Shown: piece after piece, positions 51,464-60,816 of the stretch | Numbering within the stretch: the first letter of the stretch is position 1 | Layout: each line of letters begins with the position of its first letter | Assembly (NCBI GenBank): GCA_022574595.1 | Contig: JACZRS010000004.1 | Coordinates: 62,001-126,000 of the forward strand | Reading direction: 5' to 3' | From: Planctomycetota bacterium | GTDB lineage: Bacteria; Planctomycetota; Phycisphaerae; Phycisphaerales; SM1A02 | Length of the DNA: 64,000 bases | Notes under the pieces: model-generated | The model's database searches: none | What the model was told of the DNA's origin: nothing | What the model saw: only the letters and a program-made list of their open reading frames with translations | Program-made: the position numbers and the translations under genes

Positions 51464-52519
51464 TCACGCATACCGCTTCTTAATCCCCGGCACAACATAT
51501 TCCTCAAACGCGCTTCGCAAATCATGCTTAGGCTCCCAACCCCAATCCTTACGGGCAGCTGAATCATCTACATCCGCCGGCCATGAATCTACTATGACTT
51601 GCCGTAGCTTGTCAGGTTCAAATGTAATTTCCGCACCCGGAAAATACTCGCGCACCAAATCCGCAATTTCTTCTGCTGATGCACTAAAACTCGAAATATT
51701 ATAAACACATCGAGATAACGAACTTTCATCCGCAGCTGCGAGCTTGAGAATCGCATCCACTGCTTCGGGCATTGTCATAAACGGAATCCGAGTATCCGGC
51801 CTGACAAAGCACGCATAAGGTTTACCCTCCGCAGCTGCGTGAATCATCTCTGGCGCGTAATCACTTGTCCCGCCGGATGGAACTGTTTCAGTACTAATTA
51901 ACCCAGGATAGCGCAGACAGCGAAAGTCCAATGTGTTTTCCATGCGATCTTTCGCAAGCTGTCGATAATGCCTTGCATAATATCGCCCCAAATTCTCACA
52001 GTATAGTTTATTGCAACCATACATGGTTATGGGTCTAGTATGTTCATCTTCCTTAACCGCATTAGCGGCTGTCTTTGATGCCAAATCACTAAGTCCATGA
52101 GCAGCAATTGAGCTAGGCATGAGAAATTTAACGCGCTGACCATGTGATCGCGCTTGATCTGCTGCGAGCCTTAGCAGATTGATCGTTCCCCCAACATTGA
52201 CATCATGTGCAGCTTCGGGAGTAAATTCCGCCCGTGTACTTAATAATGCTGCCAGGTGATAAACCTCTGTGATCTCGAACATGGACTGCAAGCGTTCAAC
52301 TAATGTGCTATCACAAATATCAGCAACAAAAGTTTCGCGGCAAAACTCACGCAGCTTTTTATCAATCTCACGGATATCTATCCCAACAAGATTGGTTCGA
52401 CCAGCAACATGTAATGATGAGATTAGACCGTGACCAACCTCCCCACCCGCTCCGGTAATGAGCGTAGCGGCGTTGCGGCTTGAGCCGCGATCAACTGTTG
52501 ATGTACCTGCTTTGGTCAT
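51464..52519 (-). CDS. tdh: L-threonine 3-dehydrogenase, SDR (epimerase-like) type
   Basis: 351 residues. The NAD-binding loop is LITGAGGEVGHGLISSL (GxxGxxG); VYHLAALLSTRAEFTP, MYGCNKLYCENLGRYY (catalytic YxxxK) and LRYPGLISTETVPSGGTSDY are characteristic of short-chain-type threonine dehydrogenases. It oxidises threonine to 2-amino-3-ketobutyrate, the substrate of the next gene kbl. Together they form the threonine-to-glycine route. It is preceded by an MFS gene with a 23-base gap. Confidence 0.88.
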   Translation of the reverse strand: MTKAGTSTVDRGSSRNAATLITGAGGEVGHGLISSLHVAGRTNLVGIDIREIDKKLREFCRETFVADICDSTLVERLQSMFEITEVYHLAALLSTRAEFTPEAAHDVNVGGTINLLRLAADQARSHGQRVKFLMPSSIAAHGLSDLASKTAANAVKEDEHTRPITMYGCNKLYCENLGRYYARHYRQLAKDRMENTLDFRCLRYPGLISTETVPSGGTSDYAPEMIHAAAEGKPYACFVRPDTRIPFMTMPEAVDAILKLAAADESSLSRCVYNISSFSASAEEIADLVREYFPGAEITFEPDKLRQVIVDSWPADVDDSAARKDWGWEPKHDLRSAFEEYVVPGIKKRYA

Positions 52520-52542
52520 AATTTAGCATTGTAGTACGAAAA

Positions 52543-53826
52543 CTAATCGCTGGTTACCTCAGCAGTCTTGCGTAGCAGCTTCCCATCAAGCAGCAAACAT
52601 ACTAGACCGGATACCCCAAGCAGCGCAGCTGTAAGTCCGAATGTACGTGGTAAACCTAGGTTCAGCGTGCCAAGGCAATACTCTGCTAACAGTGGTCCAG
52701 CGGCTGCAACCATCCACGCCCCACCGAGCATAATGGCAGAGGCAAGACTTGTTCGATGCGGCAGAAGTCGCTGTGCTAGACTTAGTGTTGCAGGAATCAT
52801 CGCTGCAAAGGCAATGCCTGCACAAACCGCAAGCGCATAGCCCATCCCAAGCGATGCTTTCCCAAATAAAGCAATAAGCGGCGCAAAGATCAGTGGGATT
52901 ACAACCTGTGGCCACTTCTCTCGGCCTTGGCGCACTAAAGTTCCAGCAACTAAACCGCCTATCGCCATACCTAATACCAGTAACGCATTAGCGGTTGCTG
53001 CGATCTTTCCACCTTGTGCTGCAATCTGATCAGCTTGGTAAGTTGGGAAAGCAATCACAGCGTGCGCTTCTGCCCAGCGCACAAATAAATACAATAAAGC
53101 CATGTTCACCGTAAAACGAAGTGAACTCGCAACATAAAGCACTGCAATCATCCACCAGCGCTTGCTAACTTCACCATCTTCAAATCGAATCAGATGATGC
53201 TGGTGATGCCGGTGAGGAACTCGCCGAATCATTAGATGTAATGCACCAGCGAATACCAATGCTGGGACAACGGCAAATCGAAGTGCATCAAACCCAGCAT
53301 CACCCTTGACTGCTATTGTCCTAGAGATCAATGATCCTAGAATACCACCAAGCATGCCCGCAACGAAAAAGATGCTTATGCCAATCGATCGTTTTCGTTT
53401 ATTAAGTTGCTCAGAAAGCTGGCCAACGGTTGAAGCGGCGATTGGATGAAAAATCCCCACACCAATCATGCCTATGACGAAAATTACCACAAGCGTGGAG
53501 AAATTATCTGCATACCCAATGCTTGAAAGACAAATCGCAGCTATAGCAAGTCCCATTGCGCCAAACAAGCGTGAGTCCAAGCGATCACTTAGCCAGGCAC
53601 TTATAGGTTGGCTCAGACCGGAGCTAAGCGAACCAATCCCAATCAGTCCCGCAGCTTGATTTGCTGTTAGGTCGCATCGAATTTGTAATACGCCGATCAA
53701 TGGCGCTACAATCGCTGCAAATAGATCAACCACGGTATGCGAGCTAATAATCATCGCCAGCCTTGCCAGAACGGCGTTAGGCCTCGATTGTTCAGATTCA
53801 ACTTGTTCAGCAACTGCTTGGATCAT
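52543..53826 (-). CDS. MFS transporter, fosmidomycin-resistance (Fsr)-like
   Basis: 427 residues with twelve expected helices. The start HTVVDLFAAIVAPLIGVLQI, then GIGSLSSGLSQPISAWLSDR and IGVGIFHPIAASTVGQLS match Fsr-like permeases. A cytoplasmic histidine-rich loop (PHRHHQHHL) lies near the middle. The substrate is unknown. It starts the cluster MFS - tdh - kbl - bioY, so amino-acid transport is one possibility; fosmidomycin itself blocks the MEP pathway, which this organism uses. Confidence 0.82.
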   Translation of the reverse strand: MIQAVAEQVESEQSRPNAVLARLAMIISSHTVVDLFAAIVAPLIGVLQIRCDLTANQAAGLIGIGSLSSGLSQPISAWLSDRLDSRLFGAMGLAIAAICLSSIGYADNFSTLVVIFVIGMIGVGIFHPIAASTVGQLSEQLNKRKRSIGISIFFVAGMLGGILGSLISRTIAVKGDAGFDALRFAVVPALVFAGALHLMIRRVPHRHHQHHLIRFEDGEVSKRWWMIAVLYVASSLRFTVNMALLYLFVRWAEAHAVIAFPTYQADQIAAQGGKIAATANALLVLGMAIGGLVAGTLVRQGREKWPQVVIPLIFAPLIALFGKASLGMGYALAVCAGIAFAAMIPATLSLAQRLLPHRTSLASAIMLGGAWMVAAAGPLLAEYCLGTLNLGLPRTFGLTAALLGVSGLVCLLLDGKLLRKTAEVTSD

Positions 53827-53946
53827 TGCAGCGAGTTTAGGCCCAGTTGGCTCTAGCAGCCATTGATAAGCAAATTTAGGCTGAGCTGTGCAATTGAATT
53901 CTCACATGAATCGAGACTAACCGCGTGATGTGCTACGCTTAAAGCA

Positions 53947-54762
53947 ATGACAAGCTCAAATAAGTCAATCAATCTGTCAATTGTTGCAGCTGCTCATAAC
54001 GAGGAGGAGAATCTCACAGCCCTCGTAGAGGAGATTGTTGCTGCAATCTCGCCTACCGATGATTCTTTTGAAATCATTATTGTTGATGATGGCTCAACCG
54101 ATGGATCTGGCAAACTCTTAGAAAAATTGATGATCCAATATCCCCAGCTTCGATCTATCAAAATGCTCAACACACCGCCGGGAAAAGGTAATGGACAATC
54201 CGCAGCTTTCTACGCTGGCTTTCGCGCGGCCAATGGCAAATTAGTAATCCCGCTTGATGCAGACTTACAAAATGATCCTGCGGATATTCCTGCAATGGTA
54301 GAATTACTGCACAGTAGTAATGCGGATCTTATTCAAGGTGATCGGTCAGCGGATCGCCAAGACACATTTGTAAAAAGAGTGACATCAATCATCGGTAGAA
54401 TGTCGCGCAAAGTTCTTCTTAAAGACTCTATCCGCGATACTGGCTGCTCCCTTCGTGTGATGAAGCGAGAAGTAGCCTTAGCTCTACCGCTTGAATTTAA
54501 GGGAATGCATCGGTTTATCCCAGGTACGGCAAGGCAGTTGGGATACACAGTAGTTGAAACACCAGTGCGTCACCGTCCACGAATTGCAGGCACTACTAAA
54601 TATGGAATCGCAAATCGCGCAATCCCCGGTCTTATTGATTGCTTTGCAACACGCTGGATGCACAATCGCAGAAGGCCTACCGCTGCTAGCGAACTAGAAG
54701 CTGCATCTAGTAATCCCATCAAGCACAGACAGGAACCAACAAAACAAGAGGCTACCACATGA
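53947..54762 (+). CDS. Family 2 glycosyltransferase (dolichol/undecaprenyl-phosphate sugar synthase-like)
   Basis: 271 residues. A GT2 GT-A domain has SIVAAAHNEEENLTALVEEI, IIVDDGSTDGSGK, the DxD motif in LVIPLDADLQNDPADIPAM and DTGCSLRVMKREVAL. PVRHRPRIAGTTKYG (the R-x-x-G-x-TKY motif) is typical of enzymes that load sugars onto polyprenyl phosphates. No membrane helices follow, unlike ArnC. It overlaps by four bases with a lipid-A N-domain protein gene, a common pairing in which the small membrane protein is thought to act with the transferase. Confidence 0.88.
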   Translation: MTSSNKSINLSIVAAAHNEEENLTALVEEIVAAISPTDDSFEIIIVDDGSTDGSGKLLEKLMIQYPQLRSIKMLNTPPGKGNGQSAAFYAGFRAANGKLVIPLDADLQNDPADIPAMVELLHSSNADLIQGDRSADRQDTFVKRVTSIIGRMSRKVLLKDSIRDTGCSLRVMKREVALALPLEFKGMHRFIPGTARQLGYTVVETPVRHRPRIAGTTKYGIANRAIPGLIDCFATRWMHNRRRPTAASELEAASSNPIKHRQEPTKQEATT

Positions 54763-55157
54763 TAGTTATTGAATCGATGTTGACATTGGCAACATCAGTG
54801 GGAGAAGGCGATTCACTTTTCGACCCCATCATCAAGATGTTCACATTTGATAGTCCTTTGGAGAAGTGGCTTTTATTTTTCGGGTTTCTTGGTCAAGCGG
54901 TTTTTTTTGGTCGCTGGATTGTGCAGTGGATCGCAACAGAGCGCAAAGGTGAATCCCACATGCCCGAGATGTTTTGGTGGTTCAGCCTGGTTGGTGCGGT
55001 GATGTTATTAATGTATTACATATTGCGCCTTGAACCAATCGGGATCATCGGCCAATGTGTTGGATGGACGGTCTACGCGCGCAATCTTTACCTGATAAAG
55101 ACTAAGAAGAAGCGATCAAGCGAAAATCCATCACCTGAAGAAATCACCAACCCTTAA
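54759..55157 (+). CDS. Lipid A biosynthesis N-terminal (LABN) domain membrane protein
   Basis: 132 residues with three to four helices. The conserved LABN features are visible: KWLLFFGFLGQAVFFGRWIVQW followed by ATERKGESHMPEMFWWFSLVG and a final LRLEPIGIIGQCVGWTVYARNL. This domain occurs fused to LpxB in some bacteria and as a stand-alone protein beside GT2 enzymes. Its ATG overlaps the GT2 stop (ATGA), so the two are coupled. A role in handling a lipid-linked sugar is inferred from context only. Confidence 0.88.
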   Translation: MIVIESMLTLATSVGEGDSLFDPIIKMFTFDSPLEKWLLFFGFLGQAVFFGRWIVQWIATERKGESHMPEMFWWFSLVGAVMLLMYYILRLEPIGIIGQCVGWTVYARNLYLIKTKKKRSSENPSPEEITNP

Positions 55158-55351
55158 TATATGAGAACGAAGCGGATCCTAGTTCGCCGCTAATTGAGAA
55201 ATATATCCGGGTGACACGACCTAGGAGGTACCGCCTCTTGGATATGGTTTGGTTCTGCCTTCATAACTATCGATGAGTCCAAAGTTGGGCCCATATCCTG
55301 CCGATTTCCTCGATAAGCAGACCTATAGACTCAATAGAAGCTTATTAACTA

Positions 55352-56332
55352 ATGTCCAACACAATTACAAAGCAAAATTCAGCATACCCCACCACTAGTT
55401 TGACAAGCGGGCTATGGATAGTTGCAGGCCTGGTGGGGATTATTACCGGCGTAACCCTGGTTATGAGTGATGAATTGCGCCACTTATCAACCCTGGGCGA
55501 GGCATCCATAGCCATAGGTGCTGGTTGCTTGACTATGCTGGCCTTTGCGCCCTGGCAGCAACTGAAAAAGCAGAAAGCTCTGCGTACTGAAATTCGCAAG
55601 CTTGCAAAAACCTTGCGCAAAATGAAAGAGGATCGAAGCTGGAACAATGTTAGATCGCTCCTTACTGATCGAACAGATGAACTTGGTGATTTGAGTCGAG
55701 CGGTTCATGATGCGCTTAGTGATTCTGCTGCTGCACAGATTAATGCTCGCTTGTTAAAGCGAACCATGGACGAATCAATCCGCAGAGAGACACATCGCGC
55801 TACCGGGCAATTAAGACGCGAAGCCAGCACTGATCCATTAACAGGTCTGGGTAACCGTCGAGCCTTAGAACATTTATTCGAAGAAATGTTTTCGCCTGGT
55901 AACGTTAAACATGAGCAAGTGGCAGCTTTACTTATCGATATTGATCAGTTTAAGAATATAAACGATCATCTGGGCCATGATGCAGGAGATCAATGCCTGA
56001 TATTCTTAGCAAGTGTACTGCAATCAAGTTTGCGACAAGGTGATCATGCTCTGCGAATCGGAGGCGATGAGTTTATCGTACTGATGCCCGGCATATCCGT
56101 GCAGATCGCAGGCAATATCGCTCAACGTATCTCGAGCCTATACAGTCAAATGCCCTGGCCTCACCGCAAACTCAAACCGCCGACACTTAGCATCGGTGTT
56201 TCCTGTGCAAGGCCGGGTGAGTTGGTTGATTTAAGCGAGTTAATCCGCCGCGCTGATAATGCCATGTACGCCTCCAAACGCCAGGACAAGAATAAACCCA
56301 ATACAAATTTTGGTCGCCGCGGCGCAGCATAA
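55352..56332 (+). CDS. Membrane-bound diguanylate cyclase (GGDEF)
   Basis: 326 residues. Two N-terminal helices (WIVAGLVGIITGVTLVM and ASIAIGAGCLTMLAFAPW) lead into a coiled linker (about 70-160) and a GGDEF domain starting STDPLTGLGNRRALEHLF. The active site is the canonical GGDEF, preceded five residues upstream by RQGD, the inhibitory I-site RxxD, so product inhibition by c-di-GMP is expected. No EAL or other output domain follows. Two PilZ proteins (26367, 27034) in the window are possible effectors. The 194 bases upstream hold no recognisable riboswitch. Confidence 0.94.
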   Translation: MSNTITKQNSAYPTTSLTSGLWIVAGLVGIITGVTLVMSDELRHLSTLGEASIAIGAGCLTMLAFAPWQQLKKQKALRTEIRKLAKTLRKMKEDRSWNNVRSLLTDRTDELGDLSRAVHDALSDSAAAQINARLLKRTMDESIRRETHRATGQLRREASTDPLTGLGNRRALEHLFEEMFSPGNVKHEQVAALLIDIDQFKNINDHLGHDAGDQCLIFLASVLQSSLRQGDHALRIGGDEFIVLMPGISVQIAGNIAQRISSLYSQMPWPHRKLKPPTLSIGVSCARPGELVDLSELIRRADNAMYASKRQDKNKPNTNFGRRGAA

Positions 56333-56378
56333 AGCCGCAACCACCGATCGCGTCAAGTATTGAAGTAATTGTTGATGA

Positions 56379-56548
56379 CCCCGTTTAGCGGGAGACGCGC
56401 AGCGTCCCATCTTGGGGCAAGAATTACTGAAAATAAGAAAAGACAAGAACCCTCACCTCGCCACGGCGAGTCCTCCATAGGCGGATCTGCCTGAGGCATG
56501 ATCGCCTATGGAGACCTAACCCTCTCCCAAGGGGAGAGGGGATAAGAA
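56379..56548. repeat. Composite of three dispersed repeat types
   Basis: Left to right: a CCCGTTTAGCGGG tandem-hairpin copy (56379-56413, sister of 51430); a large palindrome CTCCATAGGCG...CGCCTATGGAG (56473-56483 with 56503-56513, inner stem TGCC-TGA-GGCA); and a CCCTCTCCC hairpin (56521-56548) identical to 38958-38985. The palindrome sits where the sister copy at 38950 has only a few bases (ACCCTCACCCTAGCCC), so it appears inserted into the older repeat. It lies between the convergent GGDEF and ABC genes; the 223-base gap contains no gene. Confidence 0.75.
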
Positions 56549-56555
56549 GGAGGCA

Positions 56556-58490
56556 TTAGGTTGCTGTCTGGTGTGATTCGACTTGCATGAAGATCATTTG
56601 GCGGTAACGCTCGGAATCATTAAGCAATTGATGGTGAGAGCCTTGCGCTGTTATTTTTCCATCTTCAAGTAGTATGATGCGGTCGGCGTGGGTTATTGTG
56701 CTTAATCGATGTGCGATTACGAATGTAGTTCGGCCGGCCATGAGTGTTTGTAAACTCGCCTGGATAAGTCGTTCGTTTTCCGTATCTAAACTGCTGGTCG
56801 CTTCATCTAAAATCAATATGCGCGGGTCAGCCAGCATGGCTCTGGCGATGGCCAGGCGTTGGCGCTGCCCACCACTTAGGCGCACACCACGTTCTCCGAT
56901 TATTGTGTCGTATCCGTTTTCAAGTTGTGAAACGAACTCATGTGCGTGTGCTAATTCCGCAACACGCTGAATATCGCTTATAGTTGCTCCACGTCGGGCA
57001 TAGCCGATATTTTGTGCTACGGTCCCATCAAACAGGAAAATGTCCTGTTCAACAATTCCTAATAATCTTCTGTAGCTATCAACTTGAATGTCGCAAATAT
57101 CTGTGCCATCTAATTTTATTACCCCATCACTTGGATCGTAAAAGCGCGCAATTAGATTGCAAAGAGTGGTTTTGCCTGAGCCACTGGGGCCTATGAATGC
57201 AATAAGTTCACCGGGCGAACCTTCAAGGCTTATGTCTTGAAGAACAAGTTTTTGTGATCCGGGATAAGCAAAGCTGACATTTTGTAGTGAAATTGAGCCA
57301 ATTACCTTTGATGGGTTTACAAGAATAGCTCCGGGCTTAACAGGCATTTCTTGTGGTTCTTCAAGTAAGTCCAGAATGCGGTCAAGCCCCGCCAGGCCGT
57401 TTTGAAATTGCGTAGCGCTACCTGCAAGAGTTGCAACCGGTCCTAATAGCATCACCAGATAAGCTAAGAACATAACAAGGTCGCCGATTGAAATCGCACC
57501 GGCAAGAACGCGGGTTCCGCCGTACCACAATAGAGCTGCAGTTGCGCTGGGAATTAGTACCGCCCAGGTAGCGTCGACTGTGCGCGACCATTTCCATGTA
57601 TATAGTTCTTGCCTGGCTAAAAAGTGATTGTGTTGTGTGTATCTAGTTGCTTCACTTCGTTGTCTGCCAAAGCTTCTTAGAACGCGCATACCCCCAAATG
57701 CTTCGGTTGCGTATGTGTCTATGTGTTGGCGTGTATTACGAGTATCTCGAAAAAGCGGGCGTATCCTTGCGATCCAGGTTTTGTGAGTAATGTAAACTGT
57801 TGGGAGGAGTATTAGTGAACCAATCAATAATCGCCAATCAACAAGCATTAGTATTATCAGCGACCCGGTAAGCTGAATGATCGCTCGCCAGGGGTTATAG
57901 ATCATCCCGAAGACTAAATCTCCCACTGAACCCGCATCATCGCGAAGGATGCTGGTCAAGCCACCTGATTTAAGTTGGTATACGCGATGTAGAGGCAGCC
58001 TGACCGCATGTTCAAAGATCCTTCTGCGAATGTCTGCTTGAAGTCGCTTGGTAATTCTCGTTGTCTGCCAGCGTCCCCAAAGGCTGAAGCAAATTGCAAT
58101 TAATGAAATCGCAATAATTCCAATTGCAACAGTTGCAAGGAGCTTGGGTTTTTCACTTGGCAAGTGCAGCGTATCGGTTAAAACGGGTGGGATGGCATTG
58201 TCAGATAGCACATAGTCGACAACAATCTTGGTTCCTGCTGGTGGGATGAGGTTCAGAAATGTTGCGATTGTTAAGGTCGCCAGGGCTTTGATCATTATTG
58301 ATCTATACCTGCGCATCTGGCCAAGAAACTGTCCCAGTAGTTGGCGAAATGTTCGCAGCTTTGTAGAAGCACGCTTGGGTAAAGCAGAATCTATTGAGCC
58401 GTTTGCTTGAGCTTTTCCACTAATCTGTGAATTTAGGTCGTCCTTGTACTTTTCGTACCGGCGCCTGCTGGACCTGCTTGAAGAAACCAT
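56556..58490 (-). CDS. ABC exporter, fused membrane and ATPase domains (MsbA-like)
   Basis: 644 residues. A six-helix transmembrane half (about 60-380; TGSLIILMLVDWRLLIGSLI, TSILRDDAGSVGDLVFGM) is followed by an ATPase half with Walker A GPSGSGKTTLCNL, Q-loop VEQDIFLFDGTVAQN, signature RLSGGQRQRLAIARAM, Walker B ILILDEATSSLD and H-loop VIAHRLSTITHAD. This is the layout of MsbA-type homodimeric lipid or peptide exporters. A cytoplasmic N-terminal extension of about 55 charged residues precedes the first helix. Substrate unknown. Confidence 0.92.
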   Translation of the reverse strand: MVSSSRSSRRRYEKYKDDLNSQISGKAQANGSIDSALPKRASTKLRTFRQLLGQFLGQMRRYRSIMIKALATLTIATFLNLIPPAGTKIVVDYVLSDNAIPPVLTDTLHLPSEKPKLLATVAIGIIAISLIAICFSLWGRWQTTRITKRLQADIRRRIFEHAVRLPLHRVYQLKSGGLTSILRDDAGSVGDLVFGMIYNPWRAIIQLTGSLIILMLVDWRLLIGSLILLPTVYITHKTWIARIRPLFRDTRNTRQHIDTYATEAFGGMRVLRSFGRQRSEATRYTQHNHFLARQELYTWKWSRTVDATWAVLIPSATAALLWYGGTRVLAGAISIGDLVMFLAYLVMLLGPVATLAGSATQFQNGLAGLDRILDLLEEPQEMPVKPGAILVNPSKVIGSISLQNVSFAYPGSQKLVLQDISLEGSPGELIAFIGPSGSGKTTLCNLIARFYDPSDGVIKLDGTDICDIQVDSYRRLLGIVEQDIFLFDGTVAQNIGYARRGATISDIQRVAELAHAHEFVSQLENGYDTIIGERGVRLSGGQRQRLAIARAMLADPRILILDEATSSLDTENERLIQASLQTLMAGRTTFVIAHRLSTITHADRIILLEDGKITAQGSHHQLLNDSERYRQMIFMQVESHQTAT

Positions 58491-58627
58491 GCTCCCATGA
58501 TAGGCAAATGCAGAGCTAAGGCGAGTTGATACAGTATGCTCGGATAGAGATATTTTTCTTGATTTTAGAATATCGATGAAGCTACTGTATATAGGTAGGC
58601 GTATCCCTTAACCAACAGGAGAATTCA

Positions 58628-60787
58628 ATGCACAGACAATTATCTTTAAGAGCGATCGCATCATGCATGTGCATTGCTATTTGTTCAAATGTATATGCAC
58701 AGGTTGCTCCTCTTAATCAAGAAATTGTACAGGTTAATATTGACTCTGGGATTGTCCAAAGCGATCCTGATCTGCGCAAAGTTATTTACCATGAAACGAT
58801 TGTTGTACCCAATGCCACTTGGCTGAGGCTCATGTTTGATATGGCGGACCTTGGGAGAGAGCCTAGTGGAGGAATGCCTACGATTTTGAGAATTACTTCA
58901 ATAGCAGATGGTGCTACACAGCATCATGTTTCGCAGACGCTCAAGCAGTGGGAAAACACTTCAGCCTATTTCAACGGCGATGAAGTGCTGGTAGAAGTCA
59001 TTGCAGATCCAAAGGCAGCTGTAAGCCGTGTAAAGATTTCTTCTGTCTATGCTGGAGTTGCAGGCGGCGACCCCCTGGCTACGATCTGTGGCCCAACTGA
59101 TGATCGCATTCCTTCTGATGACGCCCGAGTTGGACGTGCGCTCCCAATCGGCTGCACAGCTTGGCTTATTAATGATTCGAATAATTGTCTGATAACAGCT
59201 GGGCATTGCGCTGACGGCTCGTTGAATGTAATTCAGTTTAACGTCCCATTATCAGATGCAGGCGGAGGCCTTCAAAATCCCGGACCTGAGGATCAATATG
59301 CTGTTGACCTAAGTTCAAAGCAGTTTGTGAACGGTGGTATTGGAAATGACTGGGGGTACTTCGGGTGTTTTAACAATACTGAAACAGGCTTGCCTGCAGG
59401 TATAGCGCAGGGCGAAGTCTTTGAGCTGGCAGATGCACCTCCTTCTGATAATGGACAGACTATTAGAATCACAGGCCACGGAGTTGATAGTTCTCCACCA
59501 GAATGGAATCAGATTCAACAGACAAGCATTGGGCCATTCATTGGTGCATTCGGCACAGAATTACAATATCAAACCGATACAACGGGTGGCAATTCGGGAT
59601 CGCCGGTTATACATAATGAAACTGGCCTAGCAGTCGGTATTCATACGCATGGCGGGTGCAATTCAGGCGGGGGAGAAAATCACGGAACCGCAATTAACCA
59701 TAGTGGTTTTCAAAATGCGCTCACTAATCCGCAGGGAGTCTGTATACCTGCTCCGCCTATCGCTTTTGGATTTCCAAATGGATTGCCCGAATTAATCAAT
59801 CCAGCAGGAGACTCGATTCGCGTAGTTATCAGCGGACAAAATGGTGGTGAACCCATGCCAGGCACCGGTCAGCTTCACCTTAATACGGGTGGTGGATTCA
59901 TTACAATACCTATGCTAGAAATCCTACCTAATGAATATGATGCGGTATTCGGCAAAACTGTTTGTTCAAGCTATATGGAATTTTACTTTAGTGCAGAAGA
60001 TTCAGAAGGTGTGGAATACTCTAACCCATTGTTTGCACCAGATATGGTATATAGTGCGCTAAGTGCTACTGCGATAAAGGTTTCCTTTGAAGATGATTTT
60101 GAGGGTGATTTAGGTTGGACTGTCAGCAATGCTGCAGCAGATGGTCAGTGGGGACGAGGAATCCCCATTAATTGTAATCGCGGCGATCCGCCAACAGATG
60201 CCGACGGATCGGCTCAATGCTATCTCACTGATAATAGTGCAGCCAATGGATGCAACAGTGATGTTGATAACGGTTCGACAACGCTTACCTCACCGATGCT
60301 TGACGCCTCAGCTGAAGGATCTGTAATTTCTTATTGGCGCTGGTTTTCCAATACATATGGCGCTTCGCCGATGCAGGATATCTTTACTGTACAGGTATCA
60401 AGCAATAACGGGGCTAACTGGGTAACTTTAGAAACCGTAGGCCCGGGAGGATCAGAAGTTAACGGAGGCTGGTTCCGCAAAGACTTTACAGTCTCTGATT
60501 TCGTCGAACCAACGGATCAATTCAGGATTCGATTCATTGCCTCTGACACAGATCCTCAATCTGTTGTTGAAGCTGGCATCGACTTAGTGCGAATGTTGCA
60601 GATTATCTGCCAACCCGATAACCCCAGCGATATAAATGGTGATGGAGTGGTTGACACTATCGATCTATTGCTTCTCTTTGCAAATTGGGGTCCATGTGCT
60701 GATTGTGGGGATTGCCCGGCTGATTTAGATAATGATTGCAGCGTTAATACTAGTGATATGCTGGTTCTATTTAGTAATTGGGGTTAA
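58628..60787 (+). CDS. Secreted trypsin-like serine protease with dockerin-type C terminus
   Basis: 719 residues; AGGAGA lies upstream of the ATG. After a signal peptide (ASCMCIAICSNVYAQ) and an N-terminal beta domain comes a chymotrypsin-fold protease with His193 in LITAGHCADGS, Asp241 in IGNDWGYFGC and Ser323 in TGGNSGSPVIHN, plus cysteines placed for disulfides. A beta-sandwich follows (about 490-660; FEDDFEGDLGWTVSNAA), resembling MAM-like or jelly-roll accessory domains. The end carries two calcium loops, DINGDGVVDTIDLLLLFANWG and DLDNDCSVNTSDMLVLFSNWG. It should act outside the cell. Confidence 0.88.
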   Translation: MHRQLSLRAIASCMCIAICSNVYAQVAPLNQEIVQVNIDSGIVQSDPDLRKVIYHETIVVPNATWLRLMFDMADLGREPSGGMPTILRITSIADGATQHHVSQTLKQWENTSAYFNGDEVLVEVIADPKAAVSRVKISSVYAGVAGGDPLATICGPTDDRIPSDDARVGRALPIGCTAWLINDSNNCLITAGHCADGSLNVIQFNVPLSDAGGGLQNPGPEDQYAVDLSSKQFVNGGIGNDWGYFGCFNNTETGLPAGIAQGEVFELADAPPSDNGQTIRITGHGVDSSPPEWNQIQQTSIGPFIGAFGTELQYQTDTTGGNSGSPVIHNETGLAVGIHTHGGCNSGGGENHGTAINHSGFQNALTNPQGVCIPAPPIAFGFPNGLPELINPAGDSIRVVISGQNGGEPMPGTGQLHLNTGGGFITIPMLEILPNEYDAVFGKTVCSSYMEFYFSAEDSEGVEYSNPLFAPDMVYSALSATAIKVSFEDDFEGDLGWTVSNAAADGQWGRGIPINCNRGDPPTDADGSAQCYLTDNSAANGCNSDVDNGSTTLTSPMLDASAEGSVISYWRWFSNTYGASPMQDIFTVQVSSNNGANWVTLETVGPGGSEVNGGWFRKDFTVSDFVEPTDQFRIRFIASDTDPQSVVEAGIDLVRMLQIICQPDNPSDINGDGVVDTIDLLLLFANWGPCADCGDCPADLDNDCSVNTSDMLVLFSNWG

Positions 60788-60816
60788 TAACACAGCAAGT
60801 AATAAGTAATACGGTT

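Noticed and set aside
55158-55351. Possible c-di-GMP riboswitch upstream of the GGDEF gene
   Set aside because: The gap has a weak imperfect hairpin near 55220 but none of the conserved GEMM elements could be matched.
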